Assembly: GCA_019787685.1 (NCBI GenBank)
Contig: JAHNUO010000070.1
Span: forward strand, 1 to 64,000
Source: Chiua virens
Lineage: Eukaryota > Basidiomycota > Agaricomycetes > Boletales > Boletaceae
Length of the DNA stretch: 64,000 nucleotides
Direction: 5' to 3'
Positions 21,520 to 33,387 of this stretch are shown piece after piece. The position numbers and the translations under genes were made by a program. The notes under the pieces are model-generated. The model saw only the letters and a program-made list of their open reading frames with translations, did no database searches and had not been told where the DNA came from. Each line of letters opens with the position of its first letter. Position 1 is the first letter of the stretch.

Positions 21520-23244
21520 TCACGTAGCAGCTTGGAATATATTCGTAGTATGCTGGCGGACACGCCGGTCGTAAGAAGTCGTATAAATGTGATACCCTCC
21601 CTGTGCCTGATGAAGAAGTTCCGTGAGCTTTACTTGGCGGTGATCAGGGAATAGCGGCAAGGTTGACGCAAAGGAGATGTTCGTCTCGTGTGCGATACGA
21701 TCAGCCACTCTAGCCTTCCAGGCTTTCCAGACATCTGTTTGGTCTGGAATGAGCATATCTAACAGTGTCAAGATATCGATCCGTGCGCTTTTAACAGGGC
21801 GAGGAAGATCGTGACACAACACCAAGCATTGGAACGTCGCGGCGGCGGCCAAGGTATCGAATTCCCATCTCTGGACGGGTGGGTGGCCGATGATGTCCAG
21901 CAACTTTGCGGTCCGAATATGGTAGTTTCGGGATGAAATAAGAAGGATGCTGGCAAGGGCGCTTGGGATCGCGTGGAACAATATCGTGGGGTGGAAAAGA
22001 CCTCGTAATACATGGTCTTCTGCTACCACCAGTTCGTACACGAAAATCAATAGGAATGTCAGTGCAGCACCCGACACGATTCTGATTGGTCTCATGAGGA
22101 GCGCATCGAAGAGTGTGTCGACATCAATTTCTTGTCGACGCATGACGCCACGGAAAACGGTGTACATCGGACGAGCGGATGCCATGAGCAAGAAAAACAC
22201 GGTGGGCACCAATGGGATGAAAGCCATGAACAGCGATGACGGGCTCAGCAATAACCAAAATCCTGCAAGTATGGCAAAGGGCGCTCCTTGGCATAAGCCC
22301 CTCAGTGCCTCGTAGCAGAACCATTGACCCATCTCCCATGTCCCAAGATGGTCACTCCATGAAATGGGATGGGAGATGTTGAAACTGCTCTCCGCGATTG
22401 CCTCAACAACACTTTGGGAGCCTATCAGGACTAGAGTAAAGTCGCGATCCAGAAGTATTGCGTGGCCCAGCGTAGAAACGTCTGATCTCCGAACAAGAGT
22501 AAGAACACCATCTCCGCGGAGCGCAGCATAAAAGAAAAGTCCGATGATGAGACTAGCACCGATTATCCAGTTAGCAGCGACGCCAAAAAGAACGCCAGCC
22601 AGGTAGCCAACCCAGCCGCCGAACCAATCGCCGAACCAATATGTTATCCAATCACCGAGCCAATAGCCAAAGGACGTCGCGTCGATCGGAAAAAAGATAT
22701 GGAGAAGGAGTGTGATGAACATTTCGAGGAATTGTATCATGACGACGAGACCATAGAAGTCAGCTGGTACGGTGTATCTCCTTTCGATGATTTTCGGCTC
22801 GACGTCGTCCAGGTTTGTCACGGCAACGCGAGGGGGGTCAACGCCCTCGATGCGTAATGTCGCAGAATGGAGGTCGCGCTGCCGTAGTTTCACATTTTTG
22901 CTGTGGTCGAGAAGTAAACTTGCCAAACGCCCGGGTTTCAGTTTCTGGAGACTTGAAAATGGGTAAAGAAGATCAAGCCCTGATTGTCCTGTACTCCATA
23001 TGATGGACATTGGCAGTGACCAAAAGTCGAGGATGAGTGGAGCGAGTTGTTCTGGTCCACATACAATCTGGGTGAATCTCCAGGCGAAGGCTTTGAAGTC
23101 GGGTATGAAAGTCCTAACGAGGCTCCAGAAGGAAGCTCTGTGGTCGTCGGTAGGTTCCTCTGTACTAGTACAACCAATAGATTGAGACGAGTGGCCATTT
23201 GATTCATCTGGTGAACTTGAAGATCCAATCTGTTGAAGTTGCAC
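21520..23244 (-). CDS. Polytopic membrane protein of unknown function
   Basis: A single long exon of about 574 codons. At least six hydrophobic segments can be seen: about residues 165-190, 205-240, 300-345, 380-400 and two more near 420-450. Between the first and second is a run dominated by Trp, Tyr, Phe, Gly and Asp in which GDW, YWFGDW and GGWVGY recur. The C-terminal 130 residues are soluble and mixed in charge. The frame opens with GTG, not ATG, at 23244. The first in-frame ATG is about 80 codons in, so the true start probably lies in an upstream exon; an ATG at 23402 can be joined using a weak donor near 23300. The family is unknown to me. No transporter signature is seen. Confidence 0.65.
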   Translation of the reverse strand: MQLQQIGSSSSPDESNGHSSQSIGCTSTEEPTDDHRASFWSLVRTFIPDFKAFAWRFTQIVCGPEQLAPLILDFWSLPMSIIWSTGQSGLDLLYPFSSLQKLKPGRLASLLLDHSKNVKLRQRDLHSATLRIEGVDPPRVAVTNLDDVEPKIIERRYTVPADFYGLVVMIQFLEMFITLLLHIFFPIDATSFGYWLGDWITYWFGDWFGGWVGYLAGVLFGVAANWIIGASLIIGLFFYAALRGDGVLTLVRRSDVSTLGHAILLDRDFTLVLIGSQSVVEAIAESSFNISHPISWSDHLGTWEMGQWFCYEALRGLCQGAPFAILAGFWLLLSPSSLFMAFIPLVPTVFFLLMASARPMYTVFRGVMRRQEIDVDTLFDALLMRPIRIVSGAALTFLLIFVYELVVAEDHVLRGLFHPTILFHAIPSALASILLISSRNYHIRTAKLLDIIGHPPVQRWEFDTLAAAATFQCLVLCHDLPRPVKSARIDILTLLDMLIPDQTDVWKAWKARVADRIAHETNISFASTLPLFPDHRQVKLTELLHQAQGGYHIYTTSYDRRVRQHTTNIFQAAT

Positions 23245-23491
23245 CTCTGTGACAATTCACCAAGACAACTTTGAGGAGATATGGAAATAGACAGGACCTG
23301 GTCCGTGCGACTCAGAGGCTTCAATCGAGTCAAGTAGGTCCCAGTGGGACATGAGTCAATGGAGTGGGTTGCGAACTTCGGATCCGTTTGGTTCAAGTAC
23401 ATACGTTATTGTCATCCTCGTGTTGTGGCTTACATGAAAACAAGTTGGAAACGTCGTAGTAGTGGCTGTGCCAGACGCGTCTCTGATAAGT

Positions 23492-25736
23492 ATGCCGCCA
23501 TCGGGCGCGTTTGGATGGCTCTGTGTTGCTCATTCTGTCGCTGACATTGCGTTTCGTGCAGCACAAATTCGAAGTGCTCAAGCCCTACCCAAGCCGAGCT
23601 TACCAGTAACGTCGTCTAGTGGCCCACAAAGCTTCGAACCTCGGCCTTATTCAACGAAAGGAGTCGATTCTACACCCAGAGTACCTGGTTCAGACGTTCA
23701 TGAGCAATCTAACCTCCCGCAAGATGTGAGGAGTATTACTGCGTTCAAAGATGATCCATTGTCTCCGAGGCTTTCTGGAAATACGCAAAGTGATGTAAGT
23801 ACCTGCGCGTTTTTTTACTCGCCCTCATTCAGGCACAGACCGTGTCAGCAGTCCACTTAACATTGTCACTTATTGACCAGCCTATAGAACCTACGCCATC
23901 GTTTTCTCCCGTCGACTCTCCAAAACCCGAACCTGCTATAGCACGTAACTTACATTCGTCAAAGGTACCTTCCTCAAAATTAGGCCGTCTGTTTCATTAT
24001 GGAGGTATGTCCAAGGTATATATGCGTAGTAACAATGCTCATTCAGTTTGAACCCGTAGGCCTTGCTGCATCTCTGGGTTATGGTGCTGCCACGGAAATC
24101 ATTCGTCGGTCGACAGCTACGTCGAGTGGTACCCCACAGGGCCCTGTGATGATGACAGAAGCTAATATCAAGCGATTGGTTTCAAAACTTTCGCAGATGC
24201 GAGGTGCTGCACTCAAGCTCGGACAATTTATGAGCATACAAGGTTTGGATGTCACCGGTTTGAGAAGTGATGTGCTCACATGTACGAACCAGACACACAC
24301 ACACTCCCACCTGAAGTAGACAAAATATTTAGACGGGTACAAGATAGTGCTCATTACATGCCTGATTGGCAGATGGAGGTAGTTTCGGTGTCCTAATCCC
24401 AATAAAGGTTCATTTACGTGGCATCAGGAAGTCATGTCATCTGCCCTTGGTCCTTTGTGGAGCGACAACTTCACATCATTTGATCGCATTCCCTTCGCAG
24501 CCGCCTCTATTGGGCAGGTTCACACGGCGGTACTAAGAGCCTCTATCTCGCCTACTGGTAGGGAGGAGCGAGTTGCCGTCAAGATACAATTTCCAAACAT
24601 CGCAAGCTCAATTGCCAGTGATATCGGTTATGTCAAGTTGCTACTGACTGCAGGACAACTGTTACCAAAGGGTTTGTTCCTAGACCGCACCATTCAGGTA
24701 AATCCAATCACATCAATAGATTCGGTGCAATAATAAGTCGTTTTCAAGGTCATGAAGGATGAACTGGCCGATGAATGTGATTATTCGAGGGAAGCCAGAT
24801 CTCTGAAGCGATATGGTTCCGCGGAGCTTCTTGGGCAGGATTCTCGCTTCAAAGTACCTTGGGTATGGGAGGGCAGTACTGACCGTGTACTCGTGATGGA
24901 ACACGTTGGTGGTGCCAGCGTCGGAGAGTTATCTGTCTCGACCCTTCCGCAAGAGGAGCGTAATGAGGTAGTCGGATCATTGGTGTAATCACCTCTGACT
25001 GATTAATACCACCAACAGATTGCAAAACGCATCATCGACCTCTGTTTGCGAGAGCTGTTCCAGTTTCGATTGATGCAGACCGACCCAAACTGGACCAACT
25101 TTTTGTGGAACTCCTCAACTTGGCAGGTTTGTGCATTGCCTGCTGTGTTGTAGATTACGTTCATGATCAGCTAGGTTTCCCTGGTCGATTTCGGTGCCAC
25201 ACGTGAATATACGAAGGAATTCATGGATACCTGGTTGCGTATTCTTCAAGCAGCAGCGATTGAAGATCGCGCTGCCTGCGTTGAGTGGAGTCTCAAACTG
25301 GGATACCTCACGGGTGAGGAGAACGAGGTTTGTGCGAGCCTCATAATTCCAGATATTTTCAATTTGATCTTCCATGTCACTTCACAGATTATGTTGAATG
25401 CCCATGTCGACTCCATGATTCTACTGGCGACTCCCTTTAGATCGTCTACTTCTCAGCCGTTTTCATTTGGGCATGGTTCCCCTTGGGCGGAAATCACAGG
25501 GCAAATCCGTGCACGCATCCCTATTATGCTTCAGCATAGACTCACTCCACCACCTCGGGAGACTTACAGTCTTAATAGGTCTGTCGGTACTTGCATTGCG
25601 TAGTAAATCGTGAGCTTACTGATTACAATCCAGGAAACTGAGTGGTGCATTCTTGCTTGCATCGCGACTGGGTGCTGTTGTCAATACAAAGAAGCTATGG
25701 GATGATGTAGTAGATGGATATCAATTTGGTGCATAG
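23492..25736 (+). CDS. COQ8: COQ8/ABC1 (ADCK) family atypical kinase
   Basis: Ten exons join in phase (23492-23794, 23881-24004, 24060-24242, 24293-24378, 24428-24697, 24749-24967, 25019-25126, 25175-25327, 25388-25578, 25634-25736) and give about 579 residues. The family's hallmarks are present in order: KLGQFMS of the KxGQ motif at about 195, the Ala-rich loop [10 protein letters not shown] at about 255, VAVKIQFP with the nucleotide-binding Lys, QTDPNWTNF at about 415, and VDFGAT at about 436. COQ8 is a mitochondrial matrix protein that stabilises the ubiquinone-synthesis complex and has ATPase activity. The first 140 residues are poorly conserved and Ser/Pro-rich, as expected of a presequence plus linker. 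Some introns have weak donors (GTTTGG, GTTTGT) but phases leave no alternative. The protein looks complete and functional. Confidence 0.9.
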
Positions 25737-25960
25737 AGTTTGCCGCAGCGTATGATACCTTGTAAGTCAAATCTGTATGCGTGCCATCGGATGATCTAAC
25801 CCATACCATGGCATGATAGGATGTAACATCATACCTGTACTCGTTCTCACTTGATAATCTGCAAGGGGACCAGTTATCCAGCTCATGTTAGTGGGCCAAA
25901 GTTGCATAACGTGTCCATATCAGCCCCAACTTCAACTACCTTCTCTCCCCAAACTCGGTG

Positions 25961-26422
25961 CTATCTCCTCCCAGGAATATCCTGCCCTTTCGTTTGCTCC
26001 TGACAGACATCGCTAATGCAAGTGACTCCATCAACAGAAAATTTTTCACTGGTGTCTCGATGTTTCCTGTTGAACATGTTCAGCGATTTCCGAGAGTCAC
26101 GAAAAGGTATACACAAACTCGGATCAATGTGTGGTGGAGTATTTTTCACTCTGTCGGTTATGCTGTTCGTGTCTTGGGTGCGAACCTTCGAGACTGGAGT
26201 GGAGACAGTTGGCTCAGGTGTCTTTGGTAATTCGTCTTTGGCCAGTTGCTCCAACAGCTGGCACGCTCGTTCATTGAGCTTGGCTTCCTCTCTCTCGAGC
26301 TCGTGGAGACGGTGGAGGAATTCAGGGATACGATCGACGAGATTCGAGGCCGTTTGGCTCAGTGAATGAATTTGGGATGGGGTAGCAAGCTGGGATTTAG
26401 ACATGTCCAGCGCGTTGACCAT
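25961..26422 (-). CDS. Small coiled-coil protein, uncharacterised
   Basis: A single-exon frame of 153 residues from the ATG at 26422 (an alternative ATG is at 26404). Residues about 25-65 are Leu/Glu/Arg-rich with heptad-like spacing (FLHRLHELEREEAKLNE) and should form an alpha-helical coiled coil. The rest is polar and Thr/Pro-rich. It is convergent with the COQ8 gene and starts about 240 bases from the divergent small gene at 26664. I do not recognise the family. Confidence 0.5.
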   Translation of the reverse strand: MVNALDMSKSQLATPSQIHSLSQTASNLVDRIPEFLHRLHELEREEAKLNERACQLLEQLAKDELPKTPEPTVSTPVSKVRTQDTNSITDRVKNTPPHIDPSLCIPFRDSRKSLNMFNRKHRDTSEKFSVDGVTCISDVCQEQTKGQDIPGRR

Positions 26423-26663
26423 TGGGAGTGTGAGTGTGGTGTGGTGAGAACGATTGTGCGGCTGGCTCTTCAACTTGGGCGGCCCGGGTTGTCGGGATTG
26501 CGTGTTGCTGGACTGTGGTTGAAGCAGTTCTTATAGTGATTGCGATACAGACTGGTCCGCATAGTCCATGGTCAGGAAGTGGACGTAGTATGCTAAACGT
26601 TGTTCAGCGAAAGTCCGGTACTTGTGAATGTACCACAAAGGCATCAAGTTCAGCACTTTGACA

Positions 26664-27113
26664 ATGTCGACTCCGAACATGTCCACCAACCCAGCCAGTG
26701 TCCCACTCCTGCTTGCTCCGAGCCTTGAGTCGCTCCAAAACCCTGACGTGCCTGGTAACGTCCCGATCGATGCGACTGCATCGGTGAAGCTCGACAACCT
26801 GGGTCCAATGATCGTGAATAGTGATGGGGTGACATTCGCTTTGAATCGATCGCGGTGCTGGTTGCTGAGTTGATTCATGCCACTCCCTTGCTTTCTAGAC
26901 GTTGTCGCGGATTGCGAACTGGGAACACATGACGGAAGCAGAGAGGGACAGGACGATGAGGGTGCTTGCGGCGAGGAACAGGTATGTGGGGCGTTCACCC
27001 AGTGTTTCTCAGCTCAGTTGTTGAATTCCCGGCACCGTGACTGCTTGGCTTGCAGAGCTCGTCTAGCAAAGCAACAAAAGGACGATTCTGACACGTCTTC
27101 CACGTCGTTCTAG
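26664..27113 (+). CDS. Small conserved fungal protein, about 101 residues
   Basis: Three exons (26664-26828, 26899-26981, 27056-27113) in matching phase. The middle carries LGPMIVNSDG at the end of exon 1, followed in exon 2 by TLSRIANWEHMTEAERDRT and VLAARN. I know this block from many small unannotated basidiomycete proteins; no function is established to my knowledge. The C terminus is Lys/Asp/Ser-rich. A longer minus-strand ORF (26531-26998) is antisense to it and is taken to be a shadow. Confidence 0.7.
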
Positions 27114-27469
27114 GCTATTGCCTCTTGGCGGGACAACGTTCTCGATTCTAATATCAGGCAAACCAACTCCTGACACCATATGCATGCAATTCAAGTTGGG
27201 TGTACATACACCCCTTCAAGCAGTGACAAATTTCAATGAACCAGCTTGATTCCGATTCGCTCTGGTACTTGTATGGCTGTTCGTTCGCAGGTGGATATAT
27301 GCATGTCTTGACATTTCCGTCTTGTGACTAGACATTCTGAGAATTTGTGTTCTTATCTTCCAGAGTATATTCTTGGCATCTTGACGAGATAAGTAATCGG
27401 ACGTGGAAGTTCATGCAGGGTCGCCAACAGTAACTTTTCACTTTCACTTCGCCATTCACCTCACTTGTC

Positions 27470-30400
27470 ATGTCCAGTGCCCAAATGTATTCCGAATTTA
27501 GGCCTCTTCTCAGTACGTGTCATTGATCCGTTACTTGATTTGTTGATGTTGTTTTCTGCCAGGTGAAAGTGTCGGATATGGCGTGGTCATCGGTGCGTCC
27601 ATCGAGCCCGCGTTTGTATGTACTAGTCACATCTTTGTCTTGACTGACATGCAGGGGTCGGATTCTTCTTTGCGTTCGTCATGCTAATGCTGACGATCCT
27701 CCAACGCAAATTCTTCAAATTCTCTCCTGCGTCATCCGAGGAGTTCACTGTACGTTCAGGTTCTTGTCAGATCGCCACTGTCATCACTCATGTTCAACAG
27801 AGTGCTTCGAGGAGCATTAAGGTGCCTACTTGGCTGTTCGTCAGCGAGACTTGTCACCACTGAACGTGTTCCTAGCCTGGTCTTGTTTGCTGTGGGATGT
27901 CCGTTTTTTCATGTCTGGATTAAGTCGGATTTAGGCCTTATGTAATTGTTTTCTCGGAATTAGAGTGAGTGCTTGGACATGGAGTGCTACTCTTCTCCAG
28001 TCAAGTACAGCTGCATACGAATATGGTTAGTTATTGCGTTCCCCGAGACTCAGTTACTGATTTCTGCACAGGTGTCAGCGGACCATGGTGAGCCATATAT
28101 CTTCCATGTCACATCCTCGATGTCGATCCCGGTCGTTCCAAAGGTGGTATGGAGTTGGTGGAACCATCCAGGTCTGCATGTTCGGCATGGTGGCATCCAA
28201 AGTGAAGATGAATGCCAACGGCGCGCATACCTTTTTGGAAATAGCCAAGGCGCGCTTCGGAACTCCTGGTCACATCCTCTTCATGTTCTATGGCTTTCTC
28301 TGTGTCCTGATTGTCTGCGGGTCGTTGTTGCGTTCGTCCACCTTGTTTATTTGTTGGAACGTTGACTACTAACAAGTTGCTGAATGCCGTTGCATAGTCG
28401 GAGGTGCTGCGACCGTCAACGCGCTCACAGGGATGAACATCAACGCCGCTTGTTTCTTACTGCCCATCGGCATCGCAGTCTACGTCATCTTTGGAGGTTT
28501 GCGTGCGACGTTCATCTGCGACTGGAGCCATACCATTATTCTTTTTATTATCATCTACATTTTCACCTTCAGGGCCTAGTCAGTCCCGTCCGTTGCACTT
28601 GAATAGACACGATGCTGACTATCATTCACTGCAGTGGAACGGCGCCGGCTGTTGGCAGCATATCGACACTCTATGACTTGTTGCAACAAGCAGCGGTCGA
28701 TTCGCCGGTAGCGGGTAATCAGGATGGGAGCTACCTCACAATGAAGTCCAACCAAGGTCTTGTGTTCGGCGCAGCGACTATTCTTTCTGGCTTCTCAGGA
28801 GTGTTTTGTGACCAAGGTGGGCCTGAAAATCTCAATCTCTCTTGACTTGGGTCAACGAAAACGCCATAACGCATGCAGGTTATTGGCAGCGAGTGAGTAG
28901 GCAGGATTCTAATTCCTCTCAGTATGGTCAATGGTTTATTATCAGGCGATCGCGAGTCATCCTGAATCGACCACGAAAGCTTATGTGAGTAACAGAAACG
29001 CTACAGTCGAAATCACACATGGACGCGACGACAGATGTTGGGCGGTCTTTCCTGGTTCGCGGTACCTTGGGCTTTTGCTTCTTGTCTAGGCCTGAGTGCC
29101 AGGGCATTGCTCAACAATGTGAGATTTCTTGGAGTACGTGTTTCATTTCTGATACTCTTCCAGCCCAGCTTTCCTACATATCCATCTCCACTGTCGCCCG
29201 ACCAGGTGAACGCGGGGCTTGCTGCACCTGCGGCAGCTGTGGTTCTTATGGGAAAGGGGGGCGCAATCGCCATTCTGCTTGTTGTTTTGTGAGTGAGAAT
29301 GTCTTGTTGTGAATCTGTCGGTCATTTCCGAGTCTGTTTCAAGCATGGCCGTTACATCTGCCGCGAGTTCTGAGCTCATCGGAGTATCAAGTCTGTTGTG
29401 AGTGCAGGTATTTTACATAAATGTGATACACATTATTCACTGTTCTCTGTGCATTTGTAGCTCGTACGAGTATGAATATGAATACATTTTTTGCCGCTTC
29501 CATCTATTCTGACGAGTGTGTGCTAGCATCTATCGAACGTACATTCGACCAAAGGCAACGGGTCAAGAAATTGTCAGAGTATCTCATTATTTCATATGCT
29601 TCTGGGCTATCTGGATGGGATGCTGGGCTTCCATTGTAAGGTGTTCCGACCTCAGTTGATGTAGAAATTAATGTACGTTTCAGCTGAACGCCGGCAACAT
29701 CAATCTAGGATGGGTGAGCTTCATACTGACTCGACCAACTTCCGCACTGACGGCATTTTGCTTAGCTCTTCTATGTACAGTAAGCGCATCCCCATGTCTG
29801 TGTATCATCGCTTCTAAGTTGTCTCAGGGGTGTAATACTAAGCCCCGCTGTGATACCAATCGCACTTACGGTCTCGTGGTCCAAGTTGACACGTGTAGCT
29901 GTATTCTGTGGAGCGATAGGCGGGGCCTGTTTAGGAATTCTGGCATGGATGATTAGTTGCTGGAAGATTTACGGTATGTTTGGGCGTTCTATTTATGTTG
30001 CATAAGTATTGTTCACCGTGGCGACAGGCCAGATTAACATCCCGAATCTTGCGAATCCGTATTCCGCTGTTTGCAGCGGTCTCACGGGGCTTCTCTTCTC
30101 TGGCGTACTTACCGTGTTCGTTTCCTTGATGAGTAAGTTGAGGTCCAGAGTAAACTGTGTGCTTCTGAATAGGCGGTGCAGACCCAGCGGACTATGACTT
30201 TTCGGGGACGCGCGCGATTGCAATGTTGGACGATGACGTTGACGAAAAACATGCTCGCGAGCAATCGGAGAACAACACCAAAATGGGGGCCGCATCTCCC
30301 GACCTCGAGGGACATTTAAAGGACGTTCAAGTTTCGAATGATCCGGTTGATCCGTCCAAAGATGAGGAACACTACATAGCATCACTGCAACCTGTTTTCA

Positions 30401-30732
30401 AGAAGGCTTTCATCTACTCCACCGTCTTCACGGTTATCGTGGTCATCATCGGCATGTTTTTTTGTCCTGGAATGATCTTGGGTTAACGTTACGTCAGTTC
30501 CATTTCCAATGTTTTTCTCGCACTATGTATTTAGCCGGGAGTTTTACGTGTTCTGGACTGCCTGCTCGATGTACGTCTATTCCACTCACCCACGTTGCCC
30601 GAGGCAGTCCGTTGATCTTGATGATACAGTATCTGGGCGTTTGCAAGCGGGGCGTTTTGCATCATCTTACCCTTGTGGGAGTCTCGCAAGGAGATGGCGG
30701 CGATATTAAAAGCAGCACTATCATCACGCTAG
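27470..30732 (+). CDS. DUR3: Urea/solute:sodium symporter, DUR3 type
   Basis: A gene with at least 14 introns; the first exons (27470-27512, 27563-27592, 27655-27749, 27801-27821) join in phase. It encodes a polytopic transporter of the solute:sodium symporter family. Visible pieces in DUR3 order are GYGVVIG followed by GFFFAFVMLML in helix 1, VSAWTWSATLLQSSTAAYEYG, NANGAHTFLEI, a helix-rich region with GLRATFICDWSHT, and GLVFGAATILSGFSGVFCDQGYWQRAIAS. Next come SWFAVPWAFASCLG, a segment with VTSAASSELIGVSSL, and a last helix followed by WESRKEMAAILKAA. DUR3 proteins import urea and, in fungi, also polyamines, at the plasma membrane under nitrogen control. A hydrophilic acidic loop at 30220-30400 precedes the last helices. 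The reading appears intact. Confidence 0.85.
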
Positions 30733-31156
30733 CTTGTCTGCGAGTGATGCCGATGTGACTCGGATCGAATTCCCGTTGCCGAAAGTGGGAGATCTAAACT
30801 GTATCGCAGGACAATAGGGACAATAGAAAACGTCTTCTCGAGTGAATCTTTTTGTTTCTCATCATTACGCTTCCTGCAACGTTTCGGGGTGTATCTTATT
30901 GTCTTCGTACCGGAGGCGGGTCCGCATTTCGGTAGCTGTTAGCCATATTAGGCAAGGTTCGGGGGTGTATTTCCTTTTCTAGACATGCCATATGATGTCG
31001 CCGTGTCACATCTCACTCTTTTGTCTTGACCAACTCAGTCATGGCACGCGTAGAATGCAAACGTATTTATGATGCAGGCTCCGCAATCACTCGCTTTAGC
31101 CCGGTTGCAGGTCGCCCCATCACACACGCATCGTACATTGTTCCGTTCTTTCAAAC
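30733..31156. other. Intergenic, no gene seen
   Basis: Contains the 3' region of the transporter and the promoter of the next gene. No structure stood out. Confidence 0.5.
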
Positions 31157-31797
31157 ATGAATTCCCTTGCAAACACACGGTCACCGAATCACAGTGGTCC
31201 AACTGTTCGCGTACCCGATGACCTCCAACTGCGCGTGCATGTGTCCAGGGAGTCCGAATCGACCATGACGCCCACCCTAGACTCCCGAACCAGCAGCACT
31301 CCCACGCTCCCACCGCCCCGGACGCATCACTCAGCGAGACAGCTCAACGACGATGCGCTGGGTGATTTCTTTGGGGGACGAAGCCACCGTACGCGGACGC
31401 AACAGCGTGCTCCGCCGGCTTATTCGCCCGATTGGGATGGCGAGAAGCTCCCCGAGTACGCCTCGTCGCCCGATTTCGAGATGGAGACGGTCGCAAGACA
31501 CCTATTCAAATATGGATTCTGTACGTTGTCTCGGTGCGATCCTTGGTCTCCGTACTGACCTGCTTTCGATCGATAGTCTTCCCTGTCTTTTGGGCTATCG
31601 GTGTTTATTTCTTGTTTGCACCGATGCGGGTGCCGTCAGATTGGCAGTCGGATAAGACGGTGGAGGAAAAGGAGAAGATACTGGACGAGATGAGACATGC
31701 GGAGGCCAAGTGGGCCAAGCGCTGTCTATGGGCCCTCCTCTCGTTTTCTCTCTGTCTCGTTCTGATAATTGTCGCCGTGGTCGTCTCGAGGCGATGA
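31157..31797 (+). CDS. Two-helix membrane protein with PPxY motif
   Basis: Two exons (31157-31520, 31577-31797) in phase encode 194 residues. The N-terminal 120 are disordered and Ser/Thr/Pro-rich and carry PPAY and LPEY, the first being a PPxY motif of the kind bound by WW domains of Rsp5/Nedd4 ubiquitin ligases. Two hydrophobic helices follow (PVFWAIGVYFLFAP, and LWALLSFSLCLVLIIVAVVV close to the C terminus), separated by an acidic-basic loop of about 40 residues. This layout resembles fungal adaptors that recruit Rsp5 to membrane cargo, but the resemblance is in layout only and no family is assigned. Confidence 0.6.
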
Positions 31798-32196
31798 GAT
31801 GGCTGGACCTTTCTCGTTCGTCGATGCTTGGGATCTCTCATTCCTTTACACTCCTTATTGACAGATTCAAAACGTACGCTGTATTTTTTGGTGTGCATGT
31901 TACATTGTTACATTACTTATACTTAAGTTGTATTGACACCCAGAAATATCTCAACGTGTAGTCGATGTTGTGATGCCTTGAACCAGGGTCGATTATTCGA
32001 TTTGTCCGAATTGTTGGGGTCAGTGAGCAATAATTGACGTTGCCAAACCATCGGCACTCCAAGACGCTTTCCCCACACCTGCCCTCCACTTGCTGTGAAC
32101 TTCTACTACTATCACCCTCCAATCGAGGTGTTACTTGATGATCATACATGATTTAAATGTGACCAACCCTGCGACACGGACCCAGTCTCGCCCACA
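31798..32196. other. Intergenic, no gene seen
   Basis: Promoter side of the first small secreted protein gene. Nothing further was recognised. Confidence 0.5.
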
Positions 32197-32474
32197 ATGA
32201 ACTCCAAGTCTCTTGCCGCCCTCATTCTCGCCACCACCGCGGTGACCCTTGCCTCCGCCAACCCCTGTCGAGCCAGTAAGACTTTTAATCCATCCCAAAT
32301 CTGTCCATTGTCGTATCATGCTCACTATAGCATCCACCAGGCTGCAATGCCATGGCAATCATGTGCTACGCTGTTGCCGGCGCCACCTTTGGCGGTATGA
32401 CCCCCGCGGCATCCCCTGCTGTCATGGCTTGTAATGCCGCATTGGCCGTTTGCATGGCAGTATGTCCCCCTTGA
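32197..32474 (+). CDS. Small secreted 'zygote-specific'-like protein, copy 1
   Basis: Two exons (32197-32275, 32341-32474) in phase give about 70 residues: a signal peptide of about 20 residues cleaved near ASA-NP, then a short Cys-containing mature part. The second exon has CNAMAIMCYAVAGATFGG and CNAALAVCMAVC, the pattern of the fungal family often annotated as zygote-specific class V-like protein, whose function is unknown. It lacks the GPIAYxxCQTG start and the AxAP tail of copy 2, so it is shortened at both ends. An earlier AG at 32330 would shift the frame; the acceptor at 32340 is chosen because it preserves the family motif. Confidence 0.7.
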
Positions 32475-33079
32475 GCTTCCAGGGCCCAAGCTATCAGTAA
32501 GTGTCTCCCCGTCCTTATCATGAAGTGACACACCTACCCACCACCAGTCTTGTCATACGGTCAGCGATTCAAGAGAATGCATGAAACCACGATTTCGCAT
32601 TGTATCAATAGTTCATACTTGACGGGATTTTAGATTTGGTATTCCTGTCCTCGAGAGAGTAGCATTGTGAACTTTTCACCTTGGGCATTCGTGCGACCTT
32701 GCTCAAGTCCATGAATTGGAGGAGAAGCGAAAACCCACCCAATGCTTCCCTATGTATCATGTTGTTGTTATTCTGGGCCTATATCTGTCAATATTTCTCT
32801 CCTTGCTTCCCACTTCGTGGTGGGTCCGACCTAACGAGCCTGGTCATGCTCATGGCATGAGTTCTTAAAGTTTGCCGAACCACCACTGGCAGGCGGCGCT
32901 AAGTAGAAGCCACGCACAAGACGCTTCGAGTTTCCGCACTTGCCCTATACTTGCTGTGACTTCCCTATCCCCTTTTGGCACCATGATCAGCGCTGTCCAA
33001 AGCGGGTCGTCAATCGACGCCCACAACGAATAAGTATAAAGTCCTGACCGTTTCTCACAAACCCCGCTCTTCATCAGCC
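32475..33079. other. Spacer between small secreted protein copies
   Basis: No gene. The sequence just after the stop codons of copies 1, 2 and 3 shares a related CAAGCTATCAGTAAGT-like stretch, showing that the duplicated unit includes 3' flanking DNA. Confidence 0.5.
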
Positions 33080-33387
33080 ATGAACCCCAAGTCTCTCGCT
33101 GCCCTCACTCTCGCTGCCGCAGCAGTCCCTCTTGTTTCCGCTGGCCCTATCGCTTACGCTATATGCCAGACTGGTCAGTCTTTTCCATCCATCGTCGCGG
33201 TGGCATCCTGCTCACACATGTATCAGGGTGTAACAGCCTCGCTGTTGTGTGCTACTCCGCTGCTGGGTTTACCTTTGGCACCGTGGCCGCGCCCGCCGCG
33301 CCCGCCGCAATTTTGGCTTGCAACGCTGGGTTGGGCCTGTGCATGACAGCATGCGCGGCCACTGCCCTTATTGCCCCAATCCCTTAA
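33080..33387 (+). CDS. Small secreted 'zygote-specific'-like protein, copy 2
   Basis: Two exons (33080-33173, 33227-33387) in phase encode about 84 residues. Signal peptide MNPKSLAALTLAAAAVPLVSA is followed by GPIAYAICQTG, then CNSLAVVCYSAAGFTFG, an Ala/Pro-rich stretch, CNAGLGLCMTAC and a hydrophobic end LIAPIP. Six cysteines are spread over the mature part. This is the full-length form of the family and the best candidate for a functional copy. Secretion is inferred from the signal peptide; the role is unknown. Confidence 0.78.

Noticed and set aside
26531..26998. Minus-strand ORF of 155 codons
   Set aside because: It is antisense to the well-supported three-exon gene at 26664-27113 and has no motif of its own.
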